Assembly (NCBI GenBank): GCA_036384655.1
Contig: DASVLX010000307.1
Span: 1 to 22,757, forward strand
DNA: 22,757 bases
Direction of reading: 5' to 3'
DNA from: DASVLX01 sp036384655
Lineage (GTDB): Bacteria > Actinomycetota > Actinomycetes > Mycobacteriales > Pseudonocardiaceae
Positions 1 through 8,456 of the stretch are shown piece after piece. Position numbers and translations under genes: made by a program. A model generated the notes under the pieces. It was not told the DNA's origin and did not search any database. It worked only from the letters and a program-made list of their open reading frames with translations. Positions within the stretch are counted from its first letter, which is position 1, and every line of letters starts with the position of its first letter.

Positions 1-111
1 GGTGGTGGTCGTGGGTGACAGTGCGTTGCCGCCTCCGCCGCCGCAGCCGGCGACGAGCGTGACGAGGGATGCGGCCAAGATCGCGGTAGCGATGCCGGTG
101 CCGGTGCGCAC
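1..111 (-). CDS. Lipoprotein, 5' end only (partial)
   Basis: The reverse strand reads from a GTG at 111 to the window edge without a stop, giving 37 residues. They form a textbook lipoprotein signal peptide: a short basic start (VRTGTG), a hydrophobic stretch (IATAILAASLVTL) and the lipobox LVAG-C with Cys23, followed by a flexible Gly/Ser/Pro/Thr-rich linker. The protein is therefore expected to be lipidated at Cys23 and anchored outside the membrane. What it does cannot be told, because the mature domain lies beyond the edge. The opposite-strand ORF over the same bases is Pro/Arg-rich and looks like a shadow. No strong Shine-Dalgarno sequence is visible, only a G-rich stretch just upstream. 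It is divergent from etfD, with a 289-bp gap. Confidence 0.75.
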   Translation of the reverse strand, partial: MRTGTGIATAILAASLVTLVAGCGGGGGNALSPTTTT

Positions 112-327
112 GGACAGCCCCCAAGAGATAGGTCCTCGGCAGATCACTTCGGCGTCACGGTACCCGGTGATCGGCTGTCAGGATCACGAAACGGTACGAA
201 CTTCCGCGTGGGACGTGAGGTATCGCACGGCCAGCCCACGGCGCCCGTCACAGAATGTTGTGATGGAGCGCGGCACGAGCCCCGGTTGATCACTGACGGA
301 AGATGCGACGCGGCACACGTCAACATG

Positions 328-350
328 GTTACTCGCGGGTAACGTACACT
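328..350 (+). promoter_or_regulatory. Palindromic operator and -10 in front of etfD
   Basis: GTTACTCGCGGGTAAC (328-343) is a near-perfect dyad: 7 of 8 positions match between half-sites. It abuts a -10-like TACACT (345-350) on the etfD strand, so a protein bound there would cover the promoter spacer. No good -35 is visible. Its half-site GTTAC differs from the ATACCG half-site near tetR, so the same TetR need not bind both. The rest of the 112-400 gap shows no gene. Confidence 0.45.
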
Positions 351-400
351 ACGCTTCGCGCCACAGCACCATAACGCACATCCCCCAAGGTGGAGGCTCG

Positions 401-2605
401 GTGATACTTCGACTAGTGCTGGGCCTGGTGATCACGGTGGTCGGCCTGGCCATCGCTGGTCGCCGGGTGATCTGGCTGTACCGGCTGATCAGTTCCGGTC
501 AACCGGCCAGCGGCCGGGTCGAGGACCCGGGCGCCCGGCTGACCACCGAGGTGGAGGAGGTCGCCGGCCAGCGCAAGCTGCTCAAATGGTCGGTCCCGGG
601 CACCGCCCACTTCTTCACCATGTGGGGCTTCGCCATCCTGCTCTTCACGATCGTGGAGACCTGGGGTGCGCTGTTCGACCGCGACTACTCGTTCTGGTGG
701 TTCGGTCACGCCCGCTGGCTGGGCTTCGTCGAGGACTTCTTCACGGTCGCGGTGCTGGTCGCGCTGGTCACCTTCGCGATCATCCGCACCCGGCAGAAGC
801 CGGAACGCCAGCAGCGCAAGTCGCGTTTCTACGGTTCGCACACCGGCGCGGCCTGGCTGGTCCTCTCCATGATCGCCGGCGTCATGGTCACGCTGCTGAT
901 CTACCGCGGCGCGCAGTACGCCACCGGGCACTTCCCGTACGGTCGCAGCGGCTGGCCGTTCGCCTCCTGGCTGCTCGGGCACGCGTTCATGCCGCTGGGC
1001 AACGGCGTGAACAGCGCGCTGGAGACCGCGTTCATCCTGCTCAACATCGCGATCGTGACCGGCTTCCTGGTGCTGGTGGTGCACTCCAAGCACCTGCACA
1101 TCTTCCTGGCGCCGCTGAACGTCGGCGCGAAGCGGCTGCCGGACGGGCTCGGCCCGCTGCTACCGATGGAGTCCGGCGGCAAGCCGATCGACTTCGAGGA
1201 TCCGGGCGAGGACGACATCTTCGGTCGCGGCAAGATCGAGGACTTCACCTGGAAGGGCATGCTCGACTTCGCCACCTGTACCGAATGTGGGCGATGCCAG
1301 AGCCAGTGCCCGGCGTGGAACACCGGTAAGCCGCTGTCGCCCAAGCTCGTGATCATGGACCTGCGCGACCACCTGTTCGCCAAGGCTCCGTACATCATCG
1401 GCGGGCAGGAGGCCCCCGAGGAGGGCTCGGTCGAGATCAAGGCCGACGCCACGCACGCCGAACATGGCGTGGCCGAATCCGGCTTCGCCCGCGTGCTGGG
1501 TTCCGGTCCGGAGCAGGCGGCCCGCCCGCTGGTCGGCACGGCCGACGAGGGCGGTGTGATCGACCCGGACGTGCTGTGGTCCTGCACCACCTGCGGTGCC
1601 TGCGTGAACCAGTGCCCGGTGGACATCGAGCATGTCGACCATATCGTCGACATGCGCCGCTACCAGGTGATGATCGAGTCGAACTTCCCGACCGAGCTCG
1701 GTGGGATGTTCAAGAACCTGGAGAACAAGGGCAACCCGTGGGGCCAGAACGCGAAGGATCGGCTGGCCTGGACCGACGGCCTGGACTTCGAGGTTCCGGT
1801 GTTCGACGGCGAGCTGTCCGAGGACACCGAGTATCTGTTCTGGGTCGGTTGCGCGGGCGCGTTCGAGGACTCCGCGAAGAAGACCACCCGGGCGGTCGCG
1901 GAACTGCTGCACGTCGCCGGCGTGAAGTACACCGTGCTCGGCCCGGAGGAGAGCTGCACCGGCGACCCCGCCCGCCGCGCCGGTAACGAGTTCCTGTTCC
2001 AGATGCTGGCCCAGCAGAACGTCGAGATGCTCAACGGCGTGTTCGAGGGCCGGGAACCGGGCAAGCGCAAGATCGTGGTCACCTGCCCGCACTGCTTCAA
2101 CACGCTGGCCAACGAGTACCCGCAGGTTGGCGGCAAGTACGAGGTCGTGCACCACACCCAACTGCTGAACAAGTTGGTCCGCGAGGGTCGCCTGGTGCCG
2201 GTGGCGCCGGTCGGCGAGGACGTCACCTACCACGACCCGTGCTACCTCGGCCGGCACAACAAGGTGTACGACGCACCGCGTGAGCTGGTCGGCGCGTCCG
2301 GCGCGAAGCTGCGCGAGATGCCACGGCACGGCGACCGGTCCTTCTGCTGCGGCGCCGGCGGCGCGCGCATGTGGATGGAGGAGCGAATCGGCAAGAAGAT
2401 CAACCTGGAGCGCACCGACGAGGCTCTGGGCACCTCCCCGAGCAAGATCATCACCGGTTGCCCGTTCTGCCGGGTGATGATGACCGACGGTGTCACCCAG
2501 CGGCAGAACGACGGCGCGGCGAGCGAGAAGCTTGAGGTCGTGGACGTCGCCCAGCTGCTGCTGGCCTCGGTGAAACGCGGCGAGAAGGCGGCCACCACCG
2601 GCTGA
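401..2605 (+). CDS. etfD: EtfD-like membrane Fe-S oxidoreductase of beta-oxidation
   Basis: 734 aa, GTG start with GGAGG at 392-396. Residues 1 to about 240 carry about five hydrophobic membrane segments (around 2-22, 70-92, 112-127, 150-168 and 206-228), resembling a cytochrome-b/NarI-like membrane module. Two ferredoxin-type 4Fe-4S motifs follow: Cys293/296/299/303 (CTECGRCQSQCP) and Cys395/398/401/405 (CTTCGACVNQCP). The C-terminal half has two cysteine-rich CCG domains as in heterodisulfide reductase subunits (TCPHC, YHDPCYLGRH, FCCGAGG, GCPFC). This layout is that of M. tuberculosis Rv0338c (EtfD), which is known to work with ETF in acyl-CoA dehydrogenase re-oxidation, passing electrons to the membrane quinone. 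The nearby fadA-fadB genes agree with that role. An anaerobic HDR-type or glycolate-oxidase-type enzyme is less likely given the membrane module. All cluster cysteines are present, so it should be functional. Confidence 0.85.
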   Translation: MILRLVLGLVITVVGLAIAGRRVIWLYRLISSGQPASGRVEDPGARLTTEVEEVAGQRKLLKWSVPGTAHFFTMWGFAILLFTIVETWGALFDRDYSFWWFGHARWLGFVEDFFTVAVLVALVTFAIIRTRQKPERQQRKSRFYGSHTGAAWLVLSMIAGVMVTLLIYRGAQYATGHFPYGRSGWPFASWLLGHAFMPLGNGVNSALETAFILLNIAIVTGFLVLVVHSKHLHIFLAPLNVGAKRLPDGLGPLLPMESGGKPIDFEDPGEDDIFGRGKIEDFTWKGMLDFATCTECGRCQSQCPAWNTGKPLSPKLVIMDLRDHLFAKAPYIIGGQEAPEEGSVEIKADATHAEHGVAESGFARVLGSGPEQAARPLVGTADEGGVIDPDVLWSCTTCGACVNQCPVDIEHVDHIVDMRRYQVMIESNFPTELGGMFKNLENKGNPWGQNAKDRLAWTDGLDFEVPVFDGELSEDTEYLFWVGCAGAFEDSAKKTTRAVAELLHVAGVKYTVLGPEESCTGDPARRAGNEFLFQMLAQQNVEMLNGVFEGREPGKRKIVVTCPHCFNTLANEYPQVGGKYEVVHHTQLLNKLVREGRLVPVAPVGEDVTYHDPCYLGRHNKVYDAPRELVGASGAKLREMPRHGDRSFCCGAGGARMWMEERIGKKINLERTDEALGTSPSKIITGCPFCRVMMTDGVTQRQNDGAASEKLEVVDVAQLLLASVKRGEKAATTG

Positions 2606-2628
2606 TAGCCGTCAGAAACAGCGGTCTC

Positions 2629-2660
2629 GGTGCCCGGTCCGGTTCGGCGGACCGGGCACC
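2629..2660. terminator. Hairpin terminator between convergent etfD and tetR
   Basis: A perfect 13-bp stem (2629-2641 with 2648-2660, arm GGTGCCCGGTCCG) closes a 6-nt loop. ACAGC/GCTGT can extend it outside a bulge. The T-tract is weak, as is usual in high-GC actinobacteria. Its position between two convergent genes suggests it works in both directions. Confidence 0.75.
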
Positions 2661-2692
2661 GCTGTCCTTGCCGGTGCCGTCTTTCCTGGTGA

Positions 2693-3313
2693 TCAGCCGG
2701 GAATGGGGCCACCGTAGACATCGCGGACCAGCGTGATCAGGGTGATCACGAGCATGTGGTGGGTCCGTTCGCGATCCAGCGTGCCGCGCACCAGCCATTC
2801 CAGGGTGGCGGCCTTCGACATGCCACTGAACACCCGGATGGCGGCGCGCAGTTCCTCGTGGCGGGTGGGCACCTCGGCCAGCCCGAGCGTGTCGATCATC
2901 CGGTCGGCGGCGATCTCGTCGGCCTCCCGCAGGATCGCCTCGACGTCCGGGTCGCGGCCGTAGACGCCGGTGCCGATGGCGGCCAGCCACATGTTCCGGT
3001 TCCGGTCGATCATCTCCAGGTAGCGGTCGATGCTCGCGTCGACCCGCTGTTCCAGCGTGCCGCGCGCCAGCTTCGCCACCGCGAACTCGGGGATGACGAT
3101 CAGGTCCCGTACCACCTCCAGGTACAGGTCACGCTTGGTGCCGAAGTAGTGGTTGACCAGCCCACGGGTCACCCCGGCGCACTTCGCGAGTTCGGCTGTG
3201 GACACGGCCTCGTAATGCCGTTCCCGGAACATCTTGCGGGCGCAGGCGAGGATTTGGGCGCGTCGTTCGTCCGGCTCCAGCCGGCGCCGACGCGGCACGG
3301 GTTCGGCGGTCAT
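2693..3313 (-). CDS. TetR/AcrR-family transcriptional repressor
   Basis: 206 aa from the ATG at 3313, preceded by an AGAGG Shine-Dalgarno; the open frame continues upstream but without TetR-like sequence. Residues about 13-70 are a TetR N-terminal helix-turn-helix (RRAQILACARKMF...VSTAELAKCAGVTRGLVNHYFGTKRDLY). The remaining helical part (70-206) is the ligand and dimer domain. The gene is divergent from fadA and convergent with etfD. A palindrome overlaps its own -10 (TATAGA, 3322-3327 read on the minus strand), so autorepression and control of fadA-fadB, probably released by an acyl-CoA or fatty acid, is the natural inference. The ligand cannot be read from the sequence. Confidence 0.85.
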   Translation of the reverse strand: MTAEPVPRRRRLEPDERRAQILACARKMFRERHYEAVSTAELAKCAGVTRGLVNHYFGTKRDLYLEVVRDLIVIPEFAVAKLARGTLEQRVDASIDRYLEMIDRNRNMWLAAIGTGVYGRDPDVEAILREADEIAADRMIDTLGLAEVPTRHEELRAAIRVFSGMSKAATLEWLVRGTLDRERTHHMLVITLITLVRDVYGGPIPG

Positions 3314-3325
3314 GGCACCTCTTCT

Positions 3326-3339
3326 ATACCGGTCGGTAT
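3326..3339. promoter_or_regulatory. TetR operator ATACCGGTCGGTAT
   Basis: This 14-bp dyad (half-sites ATACCGG and ATACCGA, 6 of 7 identical) lies 13 bp upstream of the tetR start codon and overlaps its -10. ACCG/CGGT half-sites are common in actinobacterial TetR operators. It lies about 50 bp from the fadA promoter, so both divergent units could be repressed. Confidence 0.6.
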
Positions 3340-3391
3340 GGCGCTCCGCGCCGGCGGTCACACTCCGGCACGGTAGGCGCGAGCAGCGCTG

Positions 3392-3419
3392 TTGACAACT
3401 TGCCAACAAGGCGCAGAAT
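3392..3419 (+). promoter_or_regulatory. fadA promoter, probably leaderless
   Basis: A perfect -35 TTGACA (3392-3397) is followed after 16 bp by CAGAAT (3414-3419), which keeps the two most conserved -10 positions (A2 and T6). Seven bases later stands GTG (3427). Transcription would start at or next to that codon, so the mRNA would have no leader. Confidence 0.5.
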
Positions 3420-3426
3420 GACGGTC

Positions 3427-4653
3427 GTGAGCGCACCGGCTTTCCCAGAGGCATACATCTACGAGGCGATCCGCACGCCGCGCGGCCGGGGTAAGGCGAC
3501 CGGCGCCCTGCACGGCAGCAAACCGATCTCCCTGGTCGTGGGGCTGATCGAGGAGATGCTGCGTCGGTATCCGGGGTTGGACCCGAACCAGATCGACGAT
3601 CTGCTGCTCGGCGTGGTCACCCCGGTCTGCGACCAGGGCGCCGATATCGCCCGGACCGCCGCGATCGCGGCCGGCCTTCCGTACACCGTTGGTGGCGTGC
3701 AGCTCAACCGGTTCTGCGCGTCCGGGCTTGAGGCCGTCAACATCGCCGCGCAGAAGGTGCGCTCCGGCTGGGACCGGTTGGTGCTGGCCGGCGGCGTCGA
3801 GTCGATGTCCCGGGTGCCGTTGGGCTCGGACGGTGGTGCCTGGGCGATGGACCCGGCGACCAACTACGACACGTCGTTCGTGCCGCAGGGCGTCAGCGCC
3901 GACCTGATCGCCACCATCGAGGGCTTCTCCCGCGCGGACGTGGACGAGTACGCGGTCGGCTCGCAGGAACGGGCGGCCAAGGCGTGGTCCGGCGGCCATT
4001 TCGCCCGGTCCGTCGTGCCGGTCAAAGACCAGAACGGCCTGGTGGTGCTGGACCATGACGAGCACGTCCGGCCGCAGACCACCGCGGACGGTCTTGGCGG
4101 GCTGAAGCCGTCGTTCGCGACGATCGGCGAGGCGGGCGGCTTCGACGCGGTGGCGCTGCAGAAGTACCACTGGGTCGAGTCGGTCAACCACGTGCACACC
4201 GCCGGCAACTCGTCCGGCATCGTGGACGGATCCGCGTTGGTGCTGGTCGGCAGCGAGCAGGCCGGTGCCGAAGCGGGCCTGACTCCGCGCGCCCGGGTGG
4301 TGGCCGCCGCGACCACCGGCTCCGAGCCGACCATCATGCTCACCGGTCCGACACCGGCCACCCGCAAGGTGCTGGCGACCGCCGGTCTGTCCCTTGAGGA
4401 CATCGATCTGTTCGAGATCAACGAGGCGTTCGCGTCCGTGGTCCTCAAGTACATCAAGGATCTCGACCTGCCGAAGGACCGGGTGAACGTGAACGGCGGC
4501 GCGATCGCCATGGGCCACCCGCTCGGCGCGACCGGCGCCATGCTGGTCGGCACCGTGGTCGACGAGCTGGAGCGTCGCGACGCCCGGCGCGCGCTGGTCA
4601 CCCTGTGCATCGGCGGCGGTATGGGCGTCGCGACGATCATCGAACGCGTCTGA
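3427..4653 (+). CDS. fadA: Acetyl-CoA acyltransferase (thiolase, FadA type)
   Basis: 408 aa from GTG 3427. The alternative ATG at 3418 would sit inside the -10 of the only good promoter, though it has an AAGG before it. The protein has the complete thiolase signature: nucleophile Cys97 in RFCASGLEAVN, the NEAFA motif, His364 in GGAIAMGHPLGATGA and Cys394 in CIGGGMG. It catalyses the last step of beta-oxidation, cleaving 3-ketoacyl-CoA with CoA to acetyl-CoA and a shortened acyl-CoA in the cytosol. Length fits the family (about 400 aa). fadB begins 28 bp downstream, and the two products normally form the multienzyme beta-oxidation complex. A biosynthetic acetoacetyl-CoA thiolase is possible, but the pairing with fadB argues for degradation. 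Confidence 0.9.
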   Translation: MSAPAFPEAYIYEAIRTPRGRGKATGALHGSKPISLVVGLIEEMLRRYPGLDPNQIDDLLLGVVTPVCDQGADIARTAAIAAGLPYTVGGVQLNRFCASGLEAVNIAAQKVRSGWDRLVLAGGVESMSRVPLGSDGGAWAMDPATNYDTSFVPQGVSADLIATIEGFSRADVDEYAVGSQERAAKAWSGGHFARSVVPVKDQNGLVVLDHDEHVRPQTTADGLGGLKPSFATIGEAGGFDAVALQKYHWVESVNHVHTAGNSSGIVDGSALVLVGSEQAGAEAGLTPRARVVAAATTGSEPTIMLTGPTPATRKVLATAGLSLEDIDLFEINEAFASVVLKYIKDLDLPKDRVNVNGGAIAMGHPLGATGAMLVGTVVDELERRDARRALVTLCIGGGMGVATIIERV

Positions 4654-4681
4654 TTCGGAAACCGAAGGACTGACAACCCCA

Positions 4682-6940
4682 GTGACGGAGAGCCCCGTGT
4701 CGGAACAGCCAGGGACGGACGAGTCGGCGAGCGAGCAGAACATTTTCCACTGGGACGCCGACTCCGACGGCATCGTCATGCTGACCATGGACGATCCGGC
4801 CCAGTCGGCCAACACCATGAACGAGGCCTTCCGCCGTTCCCTGGTGTCCACGGTGGACAGGCTGGAGGCCGGGCGGGACCGCATCACCGGCGTCGTGATC
4901 ACCTCGGCGAAGAAGACCTTCTTCGCCGGTGGCGACCTGAACCTGCTGATGGCGTTGACGCCGGAGGACGCCGCGGGGTTCGCCGAGTACGTCGACGAGG
5001 TCAAGGCCGCGCTGCGCCGGTTGGAGAGGCTCGGCCGGCCGGTGGTCGCCGCGATCAACGGCGCGGCCCTGGGTGGCGGCTACGAGATCGCGCTCGCCTG
5101 CCACCACCGCGTCGCGCTGGACGCTCCGGGAAGCCAGATCGGCCTCCCCGAGATCACCCTCGGCCTGCTGCCCGGCGGGGGCGGCGTCACCCGCACGGTC
5201 CGGCTGTTCGGCATCCAGAACGCCCTGCTCAACATCCTGCTGCGGGGCCAGCGGCGTGCCCCGGCCGAGGCCGCCGAACTGGGCATGGTGGACGAACTCG
5301 CGGCCACTCCGGACGAGATGATCGCCAAGGCCCGCGACTGGATCAGGGCCAACCCGGATGCCACGCAGCCCTGGGACCGGAAGGGCTACAAGATCCCCGG
5401 CGGCACCCCGTCCAGCCCGAGTCTCGCGGTGAACCTGCCGGCGTTCCCGGCCAACCTGCGTAAGCAGCTCAAGGGCGCGCCGATGCCCGCGCCACGCGCG
5501 ATCCTGGCCACCGCCGTGGAGGGCGCCCAGGTCGACATCGAGACCGCCAGCAAGATCGAGACGCGCTACCTGGTCGAACTCGCCTGCGGGCAGGTCTCCA
5601 CCAACATGATCAAGGCGTTCTTCTTCGACATGCAGCACATCGCCTCCGGTGGCAGCCGGCCGAAGGGTTACCCGCGGACGAAGGCCGAGCGGGTCGCCGT
5701 GCTGGGCGCCGGCATGATGGGCGCCGGCATCGCCTACGCCTGCGCCCGTGCCGGACTGTCCGTGGTGCTCAAGGACGTGTCGATCGAGGCGGCCGAGCGG
5801 GGTAGGTCGTATTCGCGCGCGCTGGTCGACAAGGCCGTGTCGCGCGGCAAGATGACCGCCGCGGCGGCCGACGCCCTGGTGAGCCGGATCCACCCAACCG
5901 CCGACGACGCGGATGTCGCCGGGGTGGACACCGTGGTCGAGGCGGTGTTCGAGAGCCCGGCACTGAAGAGGAAGGTGTTCGGCGAGATCGAACCGCTGGT
6001 CGCGCCGGACGCGCTGCTCGGCTCGAACACCTCGACGCTGCCGATCACCTCGCTGGCCGAGGGTGTCACCCGGCCGACCGACTTCATCGGCCTGCACTTC
6101 TTCTCGCCGGTGGACAAGATGAAGCTGCTGGAGATCGTGGTCGGCGGGCGGACCAGCGACGCTACCCTGGCCAGGGCGCTGGACTTCGCCCAGCAGATCC
6201 ACAAGACGCCGATCGTGGTCAACGACAGCCGAGGGTTCTTCACCAGCCGGGTGATCACCACGTTCCTCAACGAGGCCGTCGCCATGGTCGGCGAGGGCGT
6301 GCCGGCGTCGACCATCGAGCAGGCGGGTTCGCAGGCCGGCTACCCGGCACCACCGCTCCGGCTGATGGACGAGCTGACCCTGACCCTGCCGCGCAAGATC
6401 CGCGACGAGACCAGGGCGGGCGTCGAGGCGGCCGGCGGCGTCTGGCAACCGCACCCGGCGGACGCCGTGGTGGAGCGGATGATCGACGAGTTCGACCGCA
6501 AGGGGCGCTCGTCGCGCGCTGGTTTCTACGACTATGTCGACGGCCGGCGCACCGGGCTGTGGCCGGGGCTGGTCGAGCACTTCGGCGCCGGCGCCCGCAC
6601 CGGATTCGACGTGGCGGACGATCTGCCGCCGTTTGAGGACCTCCAGGAGCGCATGCTGTTCGTTGAGGCGCTGGAGACCGTGAAGTGCTTCGACGAGGGC
6701 GTGCTGCGGTCGGTGCCGGACGCGAACGTCGGCTCGATCCTCGGCATCGGCTTCCCGGCCTGGACGGGCGGCGTCGTGCAGTACATCAACCAGTACGAGG
6801 GCGGCGTGGCCGGATTCGTGGCGCGGGCCCGGGAACTGGCCAAGCACTACGGCGACCGGTTCACCCCACCGGCGTCGCTGGTGGCCGCCGCCGAGCGCGG
6901 TGCGACGTACCAACCGCGACCCCAACGAGTGAATCAGTGA
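4682..6940 (+). CDS. fadB: FadB-like enoyl-CoA hydratase / 3-hydroxyacyl-CoA dehydrogenase
   Basis: 752 aa from GTG 4682. A second GTG at 4697 has a better-placed GGAG and may be the true start. Residues about 20-220 form a crotonase domain with the oxyanion-hole segments (KKTFFAGGDLN, NGAALGGGYE) and both catalytic glutamates (Glu135 and Glu157 in GLPEITLG). Residues about 337-520 are a Rossmann NAD-binding 3-hydroxyacyl-CoA dehydrogenase domain (VAVLGAGMMGAGIAYA) with catalytic His472 in GLHFFSPV. The C-terminal helical dehydrogenase domain follows, to about 740. The enzyme hydrates 2-enoyl-CoA and oxidises the resulting 3-hydroxyacyl-CoA, delivering 3-ketoacyl-CoA to FadA. It lies 28 bp behind fadA in one operon. 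The first 25 or so residues are acidic/polar and not conserved in the family. Confidence 0.92.
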   Translation: MTESPVSEQPGTDESASEQNIFHWDADSDGIVMLTMDDPAQSANTMNEAFRRSLVSTVDRLEAGRDRITGVVITSAKKTFFAGGDLNLLMALTPEDAAGFAEYVDEVKAALRRLERLGRPVVAAINGAALGGGYEIALACHHRVALDAPGSQIGLPEITLGLLPGGGGVTRTVRLFGIQNALLNILLRGQRRAPAEAAELGMVDELAATPDEMIAKARDWIRANPDATQPWDRKGYKIPGGTPSSPSLAVNLPAFPANLRKQLKGAPMPAPRAILATAVEGAQVDIETASKIETRYLVELACGQVSTNMIKAFFFDMQHIASGGSRPKGYPRTKAERVAVLGAGMMGAGIAYACARAGLSVVLKDVSIEAAERGRSYSRALVDKAVSRGKMTAAAADALVSRIHPTADDADVAGVDTVVEAVFESPALKRKVFGEIEPLVAPDALLGSNTSTLPITSLAEGVTRPTDFIGLHFFSPVDKMKLLEIVVGGRTSDATLARALDFAQQIHKTPIVVNDSRGFFTSRVITTFLNEAVAMVGEGVPASTIEQAGSQAGYPAPPLRLMDELTLTLPRKIRDETRAGVEAAGGVWQPHPADAVVERMIDEFDRKGRSSRAGFYDYVDGRRTGLWPGLVEHFGAGARTGFDVADDLPPFEDLQERMLFVEALETVKCFDEGVLRSVPDANVGSILGIGFPAWTGGVVQYINQYEGGVAGFVARARELAKHYGDRFTPPASLVAAAERGATYQPRPQRVNQ

Positions 6941-6954
6941 ATGACCTTCGGGCG

Positions 6955-6979
6955 GGTTGAGTCGGTGCGTTGTGGGTAG
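6955..6979 (+). promoter_or_regulatory. Possible SigF/SigB-type promoter before the anti-sigma gene
   Basis: GGTT (6955-6958), 15 bp, then GGGTAG (6974-6979), close to the GNNT-N14-16-GGGTAY pattern of actinobacterial stress sigma factors; only the last base departs from the consensus. ATG 6989 lies 9 bases after it, so the transcript would be nearly leaderless. Confidence 0.35.
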
Positions 6980-6988
6980 CCGTGTTCC

Positions 6989-7417
6989 ATGGGCGGTGTG
7001 TCGGGCTACCGCCGATACGTCGGCGACCGAGGTATGAGCACGGCCGAAGTGAGGCTGTCGGCCGATGGAGCGCACCTGTACGTGCTGCGGGCCGTGGCCG
7101 CGGCCCTGGCGCTGCGCGCCCAGTTCGACGTGGACGAGGTGTCCGATCTCGCGCTGGCCGTGGACGAGATGTGCGCCGAGCTCGTGGCACGCGCCAGCCT
7201 GGGTGAGGCGCTGGACTGCGAGTTCCGGATGGCGGCCGACTCCGTGTCGGTGCGCGCCTCGGTGCCCTGCGACCTGGGCCATCCGCTGCCGACCGACACG
7301 TTCGGCTGGACCGTGCTCACCACGCTGACCGACCGCGCGGACAGTTGGATCACTCCCGGCCGGCACCGCCCGTATGAGCTACACGCCCGGATCAGGCGCC
7401 GGCACGCCGAGGTCTGA
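6989..7417 (+). CDS. RsbW/UsfX-like anti-sigma factor (HATPase-related)
   Basis: 142 aa from ATG 6989; an in-frame ATG at 7034 (MSTAEVRLSADG) would give 127 aa and is equally possible. The conserved core is SDLALAVDEMCAELV, matching the LRLAVDEVCTRLI segment I recall from mycobacterial UsfX (anti-SigF), and FGWTVLTTLTDRADSW, matching SFSWHVLTALADDV. The classical N-box asparagine (E-x3-N in RsbW) is Glu here and no DxGxG G1 box is visible. It is therefore the divergent UsfX-like class rather than a canonical anti-sigma kinase. It would bind a stress sigma factor in the cytosol. No sigma factor or anti-anti-sigma gene lies next to it, so its partner is unknown. It is convergent with the ligase gene, with an 18-bp gap. 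Confidence 0.7.
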   Translation: MGGVSGYRRYVGDRGMSTAEVRLSADGAHLYVLRAVAAALALRAQFDVDEVSDLALAVDEMCAELVARASLGEALDCEFRMAADSVSVRASVPCDLGHPLPTDTFGWTVLTTLTDRADSWITPGRHRPYELHARIRRRHAEV

Positions 7418-7435
7418 TCTTTCCGGCCGGGCGGC

Positions 7436-8443
7436 TCAGGCGCCGCTCTCGCGGACGACCTCGGCGGCCGCCTTGTCGGTGCGCAGGCCGAGGAAGCGCG
7501 GATGGCGCAGCCGGCCGTCCACCGTCCACTCGGTGAACCCGCACTGCGCGACCAGTTCCGGACGCACCCAGTGCGGGCGCTTCTCGTTGACGGGATCCAC
7601 GAACGGCGACGCGGGCTGGCGCAGCCCGTCCAGCCGGGCGCGCAGCGCGCGCAGCAGCGCCTGGCTGTAGCCGCTGCCCACCTTGCCGGCGTAGCGCAGC
7701 GCGCCGCGATCGTCGTGGTAGCCGAGCAGCAGAGCGCCGAATCCGATCCGGCTGCCCTGCGGTTCGGTGAAACCGCCGATCACGAACTCCTGCTCACGAA
7801 CGCATTTGAGTTTCAGCCAGTTGGGTGACCGGCCGGAGACGTACCGGGAGTCGGCGCGCTTGGCGATCAGCCCCTCCCAACCGCGTTGGCAGGCCTGGCG
7901 GAAGTAGTTCTCGCCGTCACCGACGCGGTGCGTGCAGTACCGCAGCGGGCCACCGAACTGGAAGGCCTCGCGAAGCAAGCGTTTGCGGTCCCGCAGCGGC
8001 AGCAGCCGGATGTCGACGTCCCCGAGCACGAGCAGATCGAACAGGTACAGGTAGACGGGCACGGTGGCACGCAGCACCGCGGACGGATCGGACACGTGGA
8101 TGCGCGCCTGGAGCCTGGTGAAGCTCGTCCGGTCGGCCACGAAGGCGACGATCTCACCGTCGGCGACGAACCGGCGCGGACCACGGTTGGCCAGCTCGTC
8201 CACCAGTTCGGGATACGTGTCGTCCATCGGCCGGTGGTTGCGCGACCACAGTTGCGGGCAACCGTCGAGCAGGTCCGGGTCCGCGGTGACCACGGCCCGG
8301 ACGCCGTCGAGCTTGCGCTCGAACAGCCAGTTCGGATCGGAGAACGGTGTGTCGAAGGGGGAGGCGAGCATCGGCGGTAACCATTCCGCCGAGGTCGCTG
8401 GGCGAAGCGCTTCGGCCGGCAGACGGCCGAGATCGATGGCCAT
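7436..8443 (-). CDS. ATP-dependent DNA ligase, LigD/LigC type
   Basis: 335 aa from ATG 8443; the open frame runs upstream to 8587 but that part lacks ligase sequence and overlaps a probable promoter. Motif I is FERKLDGVR with the adenylated Lys44. Later nucleotidyltransferase motifs are VADGEIVAF, YLFDLLVLG, EGLIAKRADSRYV and WLKLKC. An OB-fold domain follows from about residue 225. It seals nicks through a ligase-AMP intermediate. Stand-alone ligases of this family in actinobacteria act in end joining and base-excision repair. The fused polymerase and phosphoesterase domains of full LigD are absent, and no ku gene is in the window. The polX gene lies 1.6 kb away on the same strand. It is divergent from the 8587 gene. 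Confidence 0.88.
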   Translation of the reverse strand: MAIDLGRLPAEALRPATSAEWLPPMLASPFDTPFSDPNWLFERKLDGVRAVVTADPDLLDGCPQLWSRNHRPMDDTYPELVDELANRGPRRFVADGEIVAFVADRTSFTRLQARIHVSDPSAVLRATVPVYLYLFDLLVLGDVDIRLLPLRDRKRLLREAFQFGGPLRYCTHRVGDGENYFRQACQRGWEGLIAKRADSRYVSGRSPNWLKLKCVREQEFVIGGFTEPQGSRIGFGALLLGYHDDRGALRYAGKVGSGYSQALLRALRARLDGLRQPASPFVDPVNEKRPHWVRPELVAQCGFTEWTVDGRLRHPRFLGLRTDKAAAEVVRESGA

Positions 8444-8450
8444 GAACCGC

Positions 8451-8456
8451 ACGGTA
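8451..8456 (-). promoter_or_regulatory. -10 element of the ligase gene, leaderless spacing
   Basis: Read on the minus strand, TACCGT stands exactly 7 bases before ATG 8443, and no Shine-Dalgarno sequence is visible. No convincing -35 was found. This supports the 8443 start. Confidence 0.4.

Noticed and set aside
4637..7366. 909-aa open frame antisense to fadB
   Set aside because: Long antisense frames are common at this GC content. The product is Arg/His/Gly/Gln-rich without any domain, while the plus strand encodes an intact FadB.
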